A DNA stretch of 64,000 nucleotides from an uncultured bacterium (GTDB lineage Bacteria > Bacteroidota > Ignavibacteria > UBA10030 > BY39). The notes below the pieces were generated by a model. That model had not been told where the DNA came from, searched no databases, and was given only the letters and a program-made list of their open reading frames with translations. Below, piece by piece: positions 1 to 8,576 of this stretch. The first letter of the stretch is position 1. The number at the start of each line of letters is the position of its first letter. The DNA lies in NCBI GenBank assembly GCA_937967455.1, contig CALCJK010000018.1, positions 1 to 64,000 on the forward strand. Reading direction: 5' to 3'. A program made the translations under genes and the position numbers.

Positions 1-509
1 ACACTGCCGCCCCCATCTCCCAAATATGTTATCTCCCAGCTAAATTCATGACTCGTTGTGTCCATCGTAGTTACTCTTAACTCCGAACTCGAGTCTACTT
101 CCAAACCTCCATCTAAACGATACGCTCTGTATCTATATTCACGCCTTGGTAAAAGTCCTTCATCAATAACTAATGTGTCGAGTTGCGAGCTTATATTACT
201 TATCTCAATCCTTGTAGAACCTTCTCGTCTAAGTTGTATAACTCCACTCTCAAACGCTTTTGTCGTCTTTATCCTTATAAAAGCATCTGTGCAGGAGGTA
301 TCTTCAACTGCAAGAATTATCGGTGATATATATCGCGGCAGATCAGGTGGTGTTACTCGCTCGCGACAGGAAATGAAAATAAATAATATGAAGAGTAATA
401 TGGGATAAGTGATTAGTGATAAGATATTGGTGATGGTTTTTTTTTGATCAGCATGAGTTTGGGATTTAAGATTTGCGATCGGCGAATTGCGATTTAGGAT
501 GGTTCGCAT
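1..509 (-). CDS. Lipoprotein with fibronectin type III-like domain, 5' part only
   Basis: This minus-strand reading frame is open from the window edge back to an ATG at 509-507. It contains a strongly hydrophobic stretch ending in a lipobox-like Cys (ILFIFISC, around residue 48). A beta-rich segment resembling a fibronectin type III domain follows, then TTSHEFSWEITYLGDGGG at the cut. Ignavibacterial surface lipoproteins with an Fn3-like domain followed by a similar TTSH-F-W stretch are familiar to me from memory; no search was made. The first 30 or so residues before the hydrophobic segment are polar and are encoded by degenerate 7-bp repeats, so the true start is uncertain. No in-frame ATG, GTG or TTG lies closer to the signal peptide. 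The C-terminal part is outside the window. Confidence 0.6.
   Translation of the reverse strand, partial: MRTILNRNSPIANLKSQTHADQKKTITNILSLITYPILLFILFIFISCRERVTPPDLPRYISPIILAVEDTSCTDAFIRIKTTKAFESGVIQLRREGSTRIEISNISSQLDTLVIDEGLLPRREYRYRAYRLDGGLEVDSSSELRVTTMDTTSHEFSWEITYLGDGGGS
402..436. repeat. Degenerate heptamer tandem repeat, array 1
   Basis: Five consecutive 7-bp units can be read: GGGATAA, GTGATTA, GTGATAA, GATATTG, GTGATGG. They share a GAT core with a 7-bp period. The array overlaps the coding sequence of the signal peptide of the left-edge lipoprotein gene. Confidence 0.6.
463..504. repeat. Degenerate heptamer tandem repeat, array 2
   Basis: Six consecutive 7-bp units can be read: GATTTAA, GATTTGC, GATCGGC, GAATTGC, GATTTAG, GATGGTT. 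The array is bracketed by an imperfect 13-bp direct repeat, TCAGCAYGAGTTT, at 448-460 and 514-526. It resembles the short tandem heptamer repeats known from filamentous cyanobacteria and other genomes, though relationship is not shown. Confidence 0.65.
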
Positions 510-714
510 TAGTTCAGCACGAGTTTTTAATACAATAATCTTTGCACAGAAATTTTTAGTAGTGGGCGCGCCATCTATTTTCTTACACACTTTTTAAGCC
601 TCTATTAATTTTGTTGTGTAATGTTATTTATCTATTGTAACTATAACAAACAAAATAATGAAAGTCAAGTGCTTTAAAAAAATCCTTAAAAATAGCTCAT
701 TTTTGCAGAATTTT

Positions 715-747
715 AAACAAAAAACCCCGCTCTATAATTAAGCGGGG
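715..747 (-). terminator. Intrinsic terminator of the exported hydrolase gene
   Basis: The arms CCCCGCT (725-731) and AGCGGGG (741-747) form a GC-rich stem with a 9-nt loop. Read on the minus strand the stem is followed by a T-rich run. It lies about 40 bp beyond the stop codon at 790. Confidence 0.9.
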
Positions 748-789
748 CTTGTGTTGAAATATCTGACAGAATAACGATGTGTAAACTTA

Positions 790-2469
790 TTACCTCATCA
801 GCAACATCTTTTTTACTGAAGTGAAGTTACCAGCATTCAGTTTGTAGAAATATACGCCGCTTGGAACATTTGTCGCATCCCAACTAACTTCATAAAATCC
901 AGCTTCTTTATAACCGTCAACTAATGTAGCAATTTCTTGCCCAAGTATATCATAAATTTTAAGTGTGGTATAATTAGCTTCGGGTAATGCAAAATTTATT
1001 TGTGTCACGGGATTAAAAGGATTGGGATAATTTTGTGATAAATAAATTTGCTCAGGAATCTCTTCGGTAAAGACAATCTTAGGTATACCAGTTGTAACTG
1101 CATATCTTACAAAATCACCTGAGCACTTAAATGTACCTGCTGTAGAAGTACCAAGCACCCGTAAGCGAATAATACCAGTTGTTGAAATATAATTAGAAGG
1201 TGTTGTTGGTGAATAAGTAATTGTGACATCAGTAGTTCCAACTGTACGGGAATCAATTTGATTCCACGCACCTGTATTATAATTAAACAAATAAAGTTTT
1301 TGTGTTACACTTCGCGAATACTTGCCATCATAAGTAATTGTAAGTTTACTAACACTAGATCTATTTTCAGATATAGTAACACTACTATACCAATCAGTTG
1401 TATAAGTTGAGCTGGTACTTGAATTAACAACAAAATAACTTCCATCATTTGCGCTGAGATTCGAAACACTGCCAGAACTAATTGTTCCGACACTTACTGT
1501 AACTGATGTAGGAGAATAATTTTTAGTGCCATCTCCTGGATAAGAATGAGTTGTTGAGCCATAGCTTACTGTATAACTTTTTCCTGTTGTTTTAATTATT
1601 ATATTTCCATTTGCCACAACACCTTTACCAGTGGGAACAGTACCTCCAGAACCCGCTTCTGTTAAATACATAAAACAATTTGCGTTTGCTAATCTATCAA
1701 GAACAACTTGTGTAGGATGGCCATATGTATTTGTTCCAACAGTAATAATACCAACTTCTGGTTTAAGTGTATTCACAAATGTTTGGTTGGTACTATACTG
1801 GCTGCCATGATGGTTAATTTTAAATGCATCAACATCACCTACTTGAGGAGCAAGTGGAGTTTCATTATCAGCATAATATGTTGATTCACCACCTAAGTCA
1901 CCGCCGGTAAAGTATTGGAAAGAACTATAATTCAACAAAAAACCTACACTCAAATCGTTTTCGCTTGAGGTTGAATTTACAACTTTACCATAGTTTATAA
2001 CATATCCATCTGTTGCCACACATTTCATAGTTACACCACCACCTATATCAATAGTCTGGCCTAATTGAATTGCATATCTTCTACCTGTAGCGTTTGCAGC
2101 ATTTTCATATTCAGTAAATGCGGTTGAGGTTGGAAGAGGAGCGTTCCTGCCTCTATCGTATACAGAGCCAATGTTAGAGGTGCCCAATCCATAAATTACC
2201 TCATCCAGCCCTCCGAGATGATCTGCATGGTAATGTGAACAAATGACATAATCAAGGTAATTGATTCCAAGACTTGTTAGATAAGGTTTTACAACATTAG
2301 TACCTTTGCCAGTATTGCCAGCATCAATTAACACTTTTTTACCTGTTGGTGAAATAATTAGTGTAGCATCACCCTGTCCAACATTAATGTGATGAATCTG
2401 AAGTTCTTGAGAATAAATTACAAATGATAAAAATAAAAAACATACCATTGTAAAGAATAATTTTTTCAT
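790..2469 (-). CDS. T9SS-exported metallo-beta-lactamase-fold hydrolase (ComEC C-terminal domain type)
   Basis: The protein has 559 residues. An N-terminal signal peptide (about 1-20) precedes a metallo-beta-lactamase fold beginning with the INVGQGDATLI stretch seen in ComEC/Rec2 hydrolase domains. The metal-binding motif HYHADH is at 79-84 and a second NHHGS motif near residue 219. The middle (about 300-465) is beta-rich and Ser/Thr-rich. The last 85 residues, starting QNYPNPFNP, are a type A T9SS sorting domain, so the protein should cross the outer membrane and be released or anchored. The start is supported by AGGAG 6-7 bp upstream. It is probably a phosphodiesterase or nuclease acting outside the cell; the substrate is unknown. 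It is transcribed alone between two terminators. Confidence 0.85.
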   Translation of the reverse strand: MKKLFFTMVCFLFLSFVIYSQELQIHHINVGQGDATLIISPTGKKVLIDAGNTGKGTNVVKPYLTSLGINYLDYVICSHYHADHLGGLDEVIYGLGTSNIGSVYDRGRNAPLPTSTAFTEYENAANATGRRYAIQLGQTIDIGGGVTMKCVATDGYVINYGKVVNSTSSENDLSVGFLLNYSSFQYFTGGDLGGESTYYADNETPLAPQVGDVDAFKINHHGSQYSTNQTFVNTLKPEVGIITVGTNTYGHPTQVVLDRLANANCFMYLTEAGSGGTVPTGKGVVANGNIIIKTTGKSYTVSYGSTTHSYPGDGTKNYSPTSVTVSVGTISSGSVSNLSANDGSYFVVNSSTSSTYTTDWYSSVTISENRSSVSKLTITYDGKYSRSVTQKLYLFNYNTGAWNQIDSRTVGTTDVTITYSPTTPSNYISTTGIIRLRVLGTSTAGTFKCSGDFVRYAVTTGIPKIVFTEEIPEQIYLSQNYPNPFNPVTQINFALPEANYTTLKIYDILGQEIATLVDGYKEAGFYEVSWDATNVPSGVYFYKLNAGNFTSVKKMLLMR

Positions 2470-2501
2470 AACAGCTCCTAACTATTAGTTATTAAATAAA
2501 T

Positions 2502-2531
2502 AAGCCGTCTTCAATATTTTAAAGACGGCTT
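2502..2531 (-). terminator. Intrinsic terminator at the end of the dcw cluster
   Basis: The arms AAGCCGTCTT (2502-2511) and AAGACGGCTT (2522-2531) form a perfect 10-bp stem just after the ftsZ stop codon. On the minus strand it is followed by TTATTTATTT. It ends transcription of the long division cluster before the exported hydrolase gene. Confidence 0.88.
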
Positions 2532-2536
2532 GTTAA

Positions 2537-3706
2537 TTAATCCATAATTTTTCTTAAGAATGGTGGTTTCTCTGATCCTGTTCTTTCATTCCGTTCAGTT
2601 ATATCTGAAGCTATACTCCTTGCTTGTGGATTATTTATATTTAGACCTTTTCTAAATACGGTTGGTTCATCCATTTCTTTAATGTCGTGAATCCCGGTAG
2701 GAATTCTGTCAATAATTGTAGGTTGTGTTTTTGGAATTTTAGCAACACCCTTCTTACCGAAACCTGTTGCTATAACTGTAACCATTAGCTGGTCGTCGAA
2801 AGTCTCATCAATAGCATAACCTAGTAAAATGTTAGCTTCATCACCAGCAGCATCTTTAATCACACTAACAGCTTCATCTGCTTCAATTAAAGACATATTA
2901 TGTCCACCCACAACATTTACCAAGACGCCCTGAGCCCCTGCAATAGATATACCATCTAAAAGCGGGCTGGAAATTGCAAGCTGGGCTGCTTCTACTGCAC
3001 GGTTATCTCCTTTTGCAACACCAGTACCCATAAGTGCATCACCAGCTTCTTTCATTACTGTTTTAATATCGGCAAAATCACGATTTATATATCCCGGTTT
3101 GGTGATAATATCAGATATACCTCGAGTGGCATTATAAAGTACTTCGTTAGCTTTATCAAATGCTTGTGTCAATGGTGTATTTGCTTCTACTATCGAAAGT
3201 AATTTTTGATTTGGAATCACAATTAGTGTATCGACATACTTTCTCAATTCCTCGATACCTTTTTCTGCGTTCGACATACGCACTTTGCCTTCAACATGGA
3301 ATGGTTTTGTAACAATACCGACTACAAGAGCTTGAAGACTTTTAGCAATGCTTGCTACGATTGGTGCTCCACCTGTTCCAGTTCCACCACCCATTCCAGC
3401 CGTTATGAAGATCATATCACTTCCAGTCAGGGCTCGTGCAATTTCATCTCGGTCTTCTTCTACAGCTCTTTGTCCAATATTAGGGTCTGCACCTGCGCCT
3501 AAACCTCTGGTTAAATTTTTACCAACTTGAATTTTATTAGGGGCTTGGTTTCTTTCGAGAGCTTGCAAATCGGTATTGATAGCAAAAAACTCAACACCCT
3601 GCAAACCCATCTCAATCATACTGTTGATGGCATTCCCACCACCGCCACCCACGCCCACTACACGAATTTTTGCCCCTGGGTCTGATTTGATATCTAGATC
3701 AATCAC
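2537..3706 (-). CDS. ftsZ: Cell division GTPase FtsZ
   Basis: FtsZ is the tubulin-like GTPase that polymerises into the division ring. The 389-residue product has the nucleotide-binding GVGGGGGNAI near residue 20, the tubulin signature GGGTGTG near 107, and the usual synergy-loop region near 200. A variable linker follows, and the C-terminal tail KPPFLRKIMD is the conserved peptide that binds FtsA. The start is GTG: a strong AAGGAG lies 10 bp upstream at about 3716-3721, and no ATG fits. Length is normal. It is the last gene of the cluster, with a terminator right after it, and ftsA lies just upstream. Confidence 0.98.
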   Translation of the reverse strand: MIDLDIKSDPGAKIRVVGVGGGGGNAINSMIEMGLQGVEFFAINTDLQALERNQAPNKIQVGKNLTRGLGAGADPNIGQRAVEEDRDEIARALTGSDMIFITAGMGGGTGTGGAPIVASIAKSLQALVVGIVTKPFHVEGKVRMSNAEKGIEELRKYVDTLIVIPNQKLLSIVEANTPLTQAFDKANEVLYNATRGISDIITKPGYINRDFADIKTVMKEAGDALMGTGVAKGDNRAVEAAQLAISSPLLDGISIAGAQGVLVNVVGGHNMSLIEADEAVSVIKDAAGDEANILLGYAIDETFDDQLMVTVIATGFGKKGVAKIPKTQPTIIDRIPTGIHDIKEMDEPTVFRKGLNINNPQARSIASDITERNERTGSEKPPFLRKIMD

Positions 3707-3765
3707 TTTTATAGCTCCTTTTTTGTTAATGATAAATGTTTATTATAAAATTCTTTGTTTTTTTT

Positions 3766-5004
3766 CTACATATTTTTAAACCATTCTTTAATCTCATGGA
3801 ATATCTTTTTAAGCGAATGTTTTTTATATCCATTTGTATTTCCATAAATTCGGTCTCTATTCTGCAATGTATACAAAACAAGTCCCACACTTGTTGTATA
3901 AATTGGACTTTCAATTTCCCTCACTAAACCTGCCGTAAAACCCGTTGGAAAACCAATTTTAACTGGCATACCGAGTACTTCCTGAGCCAATTCCTTAGTA
4001 CCTTTAATTAACGAACCACCTCCAGTAAGAACAGCACCAGCAGAAAGATGTTTGAATGATCCTGATCTTTTAATTTCCATTAAAGCAACTCCAAGGATTT
4101 CTTCCATTCTTGGCTGGATAATTTGGGCTACAAGCCGTTTGTCAATTTCTAAAGGAGGTCTACCGCCAATTCCTGGTAAGATAATTGGACTATCATCATT
4201 TACGCATGGTAGATAAGCAAATCCATACTGTTTCTTTAATTTTTCTGCTTGTTCGGTTAAAATTCCAAGCACCTTCCTCAAATCGTTCGTTACTTGATTT
4301 CCCGCGAAAGGAATTACGGCTGTATGTCGAATCACACTATCTTCAAATACTGCTAAATCGGTTGTGCCGCCACCGATATCAATCAAAGCAACACCAACTT
4401 CTTTTTCCTCTTCATTGAGCACAGCATAACTTGATGCTAATGGTTCCAAAACCATATCATACACTTCAAGTCCTGCTCTTTCAACACATTTATATATATT
4501 TTCAGCAGCAGATACCAAACCTGTGATTATATGCACATGAGCTTCTAAGCGTACACCCGACATTCCTATTGGATCCTTTATACCATCCTGACTATCCACA
4601 ATAAATTCCTGTGGAATTACATGAATAATTTTTCGATCCATGGGCAAAGCAACTTTTTTAGTATCTTCAAGTAATCGTTCTACATCTTCTTTCTTAATAT
4701 CTTTTTCGGGATTACTTATAGCTACAACACCACGGCTCTGGAAACTTTGTATGTGCTCACCAGCAATTCCCACTACCACTGAACGTATCCTTATACCAGA
4801 ACGAACTTCAGCTTCTTCAATAGCATTTCGTATTGACCTTACTGTCTTCTCGATATTAGTTACCACACCTCTGGTAAGCCCTTCTGAATGGCTATATCCA
4901 ACACCAAGTATATTCAGGTTCGATTGCTCGCCAACTTGAGCTACAACAGCGCAAACTTTGGTTGTCCCAATATCCAGACCTACAATAATTTCTTGATTAT
5001 TCAT
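3766..5004 (-). CDS. ftsA: Cell division protein FtsA
   Basis: FtsA is an actin-like ATPase that tethers FtsZ to the membrane. The product (412 residues) begins with VGLDIGTTKVCAVVAQ, the phosphate 1 loop of the fold. A second phosphate loop reads IDIGGGTTDLAVF near 217, and the adenosine motif LTGGGSLIKG lies near 333. The last 20 residues (KKIFHEIKEWFKNM) form an amphipathic helix suited to membrane targeting. An in-frame GTG lies two codons upstream at 5010. I chose the ATG at 5004 because the AAAGG ribosome binding site is correctly spaced for it and almost touches the GTG. ftsQ ends only a few bases upstream. Confidence 0.97.
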   Translation of the reverse strand: MNNQEIIVGLDIGTTKVCAVVAQVGEQSNLNILGVGYSHSEGLTRGVVTNIEKTVRSIRNAIEEAEVRSGIRIRSVVVGIAGEHIQSFQSRGVVAISNPEKDIKKEDVERLLEDTKKVALPMDRKIIHVIPQEFIVDSQDGIKDPIGMSGVRLEAHVHIITGLVSAAENIYKCVERAGLEVYDMVLEPLASSYAVLNEEEKEVGVALIDIGGGTTDLAVFEDSVIRHTAVIPFAGNQVTNDLRKVLGILTEQAEKLKKQYGFAYLPCVNDDSPIILPGIGGRPPLEIDKRLVAQIIQPRMEEILGVALMEIKRSGSFKHLSAGAVLTGGGSLIKGTKELAQEVLGMPVKIGFPTGFTAGLVREIESPIYTTSVGLVLYTLQNRDRIYGNTNGYKKHSLKKIFHEIKEWFKNM

Positions 5005-5013
5005 ATTCACCCT

Positions 5014-5775
5014 TTATAAAATATTTTTGTTATTATTATCTTTCCATTTTACTACAAGTTGATTCTTAAATCTTGCATCTATATATATCAAATTCTGTGA
5101 GCCATTTCGCATAACAAATTGTCTCCAGAACGAGCTTAACATTAAAATCTTTTCAGCATAATTTTCTTTACCTATTATTATCGGAATAGCATAATCATCC
5201 GTCAATAGCACAAAATCACCATTTCTATTTATTTTAAGCTCAGAAATTAATAAATAAAACTCCTCATCGATATTTTTAGTGGTATCCAACATTCTTATTG
5301 CAGTCAATATATATTCACTATTAAAAATTTCTCCTGATATATTATTTTCTTTTAGGGATTCAACACCTGAAATTACAGGCACATTCGGAATAGTTTTTAA
5401 TCTAAGTTTAGGCAATAATCTCGCTTCACTATCCAGATAATAAAATTTATCCAAAAAAATTGATGCTTTTATTTCTCGTTCAAAAATTATTATATCTATT
5501 GATCCATATATCTGTTTTACCATTATAACATCGTGAATGTATGGATTTGATAATAATCTTTCTCGTACGGTATCCAAATCGATGGAGTATAAAAGTTTTC
5601 CATTCACTAATCCAGTCAGTTTATAGACATCATCTTCATATAAATATTTAGTTTCAGCAATATTTACATTTTCCAGAATGATGATCTGTTTCCACTGATG
5701 TGCAAAACCACAAAGCAAAAAAAACGAAATCACAATTAAGAGCATCCAGATTATATATGTAGTCTTCAAATTCAT
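5014..5775 (-). CDS. ftsQ: Cell division protein FtsQ/DivIB
   Basis: The 253-residue product is a bitopic membrane protein. It has one transmembrane segment near the N-terminus (about 7-24), then a POTRA-like domain (about 33-105, containing VNGKLLYSIDLDTVRERLL and NPYIHDVIMVKQ) and a beta domain ending near 243. FtsQ/DivIB links the early division ring to peptidoglycan synthases through FtsB and FtsL. Primary sequence identity in this family is low. The call rests on length, topology, the POTRA pattern and position between murB and ftsA. Its ATG directly abuts the murB stop codon, so the two are probably translated together. Confidence 0.88.
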   Translation of the reverse strand: MNLKTTYIIWMLLIVISFFLLCGFAHQWKQIIILENVNIAETKYLYEDDVYKLTGLVNGKLLYSIDLDTVRERLLSNPYIHDVIMVKQIYGSIDIIIFEREIKASIFLDKFYYLDSEARLLPKLRLKTIPNVPVISGVESLKENNISGEIFNSEYILTAIRMLDTTKNIDEEFYLLISELKINRNGDFVLLTDDYAIPIIIGKENYAEKILMLSSFWRQFVMRNGSQNLIYIDARFKNQLVVKWKDNNNKNIL

Positions 5776-6690
5776 TTAAACATTTTCTAAAATTTGTTTT
5801 TTAAATCCAATTAATTTTATTTCTGGTTCTAATATAATTTTGAATTTTTGATAAACTTCTCTTCTGGCAAAATTAATTAATTCGATAATATCTTTAGCAC
5901 TGGCATTTCCCAGATTAACAATAAAATTTCCATGTTTTTCAGAAATCATTGCATTACCAATACGCTTTCCTTTAAGTCCGGCAGATTCTATCAATTTTGC
6001 TGCATAATTATCCGGAGGATTTTTAAATATGCTTCCTGAATTGGGGAAGTTTAATGGTTGAGATTTATTTCTTTTTAGTAAATATTCTGAACGTGTTGTT
6101 TGCAATTCTTTTATATCTCCATCAGGCAAACTAAATTCTGCGCTTAAAATTACTTTATCGTATAATGAGGACCATCGATATCTAAACTCGATATTTTCTT
6201 TTTTAACTTTTAAAACTTCAGATCCTTGAACAAATTCTACAGATAACAAAAAATCAGATATTTGAGTGTTATAAGCACCTGCGTTCATTGCAAGAGCACC
6301 ACCAATTGTACCGGGTATTCCTGCAAGTTTTTCTACTCCTTTTTTAGAATTTTGAATACAAAAATCTACAAACCTAGCAAGCATAACACCAGCTTCAACA
6401 TAAATTATATTTTTTTCTATATCCAGTTGATTTAAATTTGGAAACAAAGAAATTATTGTCTCTCGAACACCTTCATCTGAAACAAGGATATTGCTTCCGT
6501 TACCAATAACAATAAATCTTTTTTCTTTCTGATTTAAGTATTGAATTAAACTTACAGCATCAACCTTATTTTTTGGTATGAGGAACAAATCTGCTGGTCC
6601 ACCTACTCTTATAGAAGTATGATTACTCATCGGTTCGTTTACCAGAATTTCACCTTCAAAAAAACTTTTTATTTCATCAATAGAAATCAT
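5776..6690 (-). CDS. murB: UDP-N-acetylenolpyruvoylglucosamine reductase MurB
   Basis: MurB is the cytoplasmic FAD enzyme that reduces UDP-GlcNAc-enolpyruvate to UDP-MurNAc with NADPH. In 304 residues it shows the FAD-binding segment (VIGNGSNILVSDEG near 61-74) and AGIPGTIGGALAMNAGAYN near 123-141. The later SGSIFKNP segment near residue 217 carries the catalytic Ser, and the C-terminal Glu lies in LEPEIKLIG. It sits between murC and ftsQ; the murC-murB-ftsQ order is common. The 2-bp gap to murC suggests translational coupling. Confidence 0.96.
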   Translation of the reverse strand: MISIDEIKSFFEGEILVNEPMSNHTSIRVGGPADLFLIPKNKVDAVSLIQYLNQKEKRFIVIGNGSNILVSDEGVRETIISLFPNLNQLDIEKNIIYVEAGVMLARFVDFCIQNSKKGVEKLAGIPGTIGGALAMNAGAYNTQISDFLLSVEFVQGSEVLKVKKENIEFRYRWSSLYDKVILSAEFSLPDGDIKELQTTRSEYLLKRNKSQPLNFPNSGSIFKNPPDNYAAKLIESAGLKGKRIGNAMISEKHGNFIVNLGNASAKDIIELINFARREVYQKFKIILEPEIKLIGFKKQILENV

Positions 6691-6692
6691 AA

Positions 6693-8081
6693 TTAACGTA
6701 AATCTTTTCTAAGTTTATTAAGAAATTCAATACCATACTTATAAATATCACCAGCACCCATTGTGATAACAATATCACCTGAGTTTACAATTTTAATTAA
6801 ATAGTCGGGTAAATTATTTTTATTAGCTACATAATGCACATTTTTATGACCGAATTGCTTTGCTGCATTAGCAATTAATTCGCCACTTACACCTTGAATT
6901 GGTTCTTCCCTTGCAGGATATACATCCGTAACTACTAAAACATCCGAAAGTAGGAAAGCTTTACCAAACTCTTCATAAAAATCTCGAGTTCGAGTATACA
7001 GATGAGGTTGAAATACACAAACAATTCTTTTTTTCCATCCTTGTTTAGCACCAAGTAATGTTGCCTTACATTCAGTTGGATGATGTGCATAATCATCATA
7101 AACTGCAATACCTTTCACTTCACCCTTCTTTTCCCATCTGCGAAAAACTCCACTAAATTTCTCGATACCAGATTTAATTTTCTCAAACGGAATACTTAAT
7201 TCATAACCAACACTAATAGCAGCAAGTGCATTTTGTACATTATGAACACCAGGGCATTTGAGATTAATCTTACCAAGTTCTTTTTTATCTTTAGTAACAG
7301 TAAAGGTACTTGAATCTTTATTAAAATTAATATCGATTGCTTGCATATCTGATTGTGGAGTTAATCCATAAGTTATAATTTTTTTATGTGATAACTCTGA
7401 AATAATATCCTGAAGTGCTGGCTCATCCAGACATAATACAACAAAACCATAAAAAGGCACTTTACCAGCAAATTGAACAAAAGCACTTTTAATGTCTTCA
7501 AGATCTCTATAACAATCTAAGTGATCAGTTTCAAGGGTTGTAAGAACTGCAATTGTTGGGGTAATAGATAGAAACGACCTATCGAATTCATCTGCTTCTA
7601 CAACAATAAACTCACCTTTGCCGAGTCTTGCATTAGAACCACCTAAACCATGTAACCTTCCACCAACTATTACTGTTGGATCTAAGCCACCTTCCATGAG
7701 GATTAAACTTATCATTGAGGTAGTTGTAGTTTTACCATGAGTACCAGCAACTCCGATTCCATATTTCAAACGCATTACTTCTGCCAGCATTTCCGAGCGT
7801 CGGATTATAGGAATCTTTCTACGCTTTGCTTCTAAAATTTCAGGATTATCAAGCGGTACTGCTGAAGAATAAACCAGAGCATCTACATCATCTTTCACAT
7901 TTGCAGCTGAGTGACCTTCATAAATTTCTGCACCAAGTTCCCTCAAATGATCCGTTATTTCACTCAGCACCTTGTCTGAACCGCTTACTTTAAAATTCTG
8001 GTCGAGTAAAATTTCAGCAATACCGCTCATTCCAATACCGCCGATACCAACAAAATGTATTTTCTTAATTGAAGAAAACAT
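6693..8081 (-). CDS. murC: UDP-N-acetylmuramate--L-alanine ligase MurC
   Basis: MurC adds L-alanine to UDP-MurNAc with ATP, the first amino acid of the stem peptide. The 462-residue product has the Rossmann start HFVGIGGIGMSGIAEILL and the ATP loop GVAGTHGKTTTTSM near 110-123. The Mur ligase motifs VEADEFDRSF and YDDYAHHPTE follow, with a C-terminal domain containing VFQPHLYTRT. Length is normal. Only 2-3 bp separate it from its neighbours on both sides. Confidence 0.97.
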   Translation of the reverse strand: MFSSIKKIHFVGIGGIGMSGIAEILLDQNFKVSGSDKVLSEITDHLRELGAEIYEGHSAANVKDDVDALVYSSAVPLDNPEILEAKRRKIPIIRRSEMLAEVMRLKYGIGVAGTHGKTTTTSMISLILMEGGLDPTVIVGGRLHGLGGSNARLGKGEFIVVEADEFDRSFLSITPTIAVLTTLETDHLDCYRDLEDIKSAFVQFAGKVPFYGFVVLCLDEPALQDIISELSHKKIITYGLTPQSDMQAIDINFNKDSSTFTVTKDKKELGKINLKCPGVHNVQNALAAISVGYELSIPFEKIKSGIEKFSGVFRRWEKKGEVKGIAVYDDYAHHPTECKATLLGAKQGWKKRIVCVFQPHLYTRTRDFYEEFGKAFLLSDVLVVTDVYPAREEPIQGVSGELIANAAKQFGHKNVHYVANKNNLPDYLIKIVNSGDIVITMGAGDIYKYGIEFLNKLRKDLR

Positions 8082-8083
8082 AA

Positions 8084-8575
8084 TTAAAACTTATCTATTA
8101 TCCTTTCTGTTAATTTTTTCTTCTGTGGAACTTTTTTAGCAATCTCATTTATTAAATTCATTAACTCTTTTTGATGCTCATATCTACCTAATCTTATCCT
8201 ATACAATCTCAAGCGACCCTTCAATTTTATCACAACTGCTTGTGAACGACCAGCTGTTTTAACAGATCTTTCGATACCTATATAAATCCACTCAATATCA
8301 GGAATATTTAATTCTCGCTGATTAAATTTGTTGTAAAAAATAATTTTATCATCTTGAATTATCAGCTTCCGATTTCTAATCAAGTTTAGGATTAATACCA
8401 AAAATGAGCCAACTACAAATATGATAATTATGTATAATATTGGATCTTTAAATACTAGAGAGAATTCATTTTCTATAAAATTCCCCCTAAAACCTGCATA
8501 TACAATTAATGTAATCAAGTAAATGATAGATTGTTGATAATAAAAATCTAATTTATATTTAAATACTTTTTCCAT
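8084..8575 (-). CDS. Unknown membrane protein within the dcw cluster
   Basis: I do not recognise this 163-residue protein. It has two predicted transmembrane segments (about 15-30 and 46-66, IIIIFVVGSFLVLILNLI). A soluble part follows (about 70-150) with a beta pattern (KLIIQDDKIIFYN, LNIPDIEWIYIGI, QAVVIKLKG) reminiscent of a bacterial PH-like domain. The C-terminus is a basic helix. It is wedged between murG and murC with gaps of 1 and 2 bp, so it is co-transcribed and probably co-translated with the precursor enzymes. A role at the membrane in envelope synthesis is plausible but inferred only from position. Confidence 0.75.
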   Translation of the reverse strand: MEKVFKYKLDFYYQQSIIYLITLIVYAGFRGNFIENEFSLVFKDPILYIIIIFVVGSFLVLILNLIRNRKLIIQDDKIIFYNKFNQRELNIPDIEWIYIGIERSVKTAGRSQAVVIKLKGRLRLYRIRLGRYEHQKELMNLINEIAKKVPQKKKLTERIIDKF

Positions 8576-8576
8576 T

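Noticed and set aside
58-408. Plus-strand open frame of 116 codons at the left edge
   Set aside because: The minus strand of the same region carries a signal peptide, lipobox-like Cys and Fn3-like domain; the plus frame has no recognisable feature.
541-714. Rare GC-rich GGCGCGCC site near 567 as a sign of inserted DNA
   Set aside because: A single short site is not evidence for transfer; surrounding sequence is ordinary AT-rich spacer.
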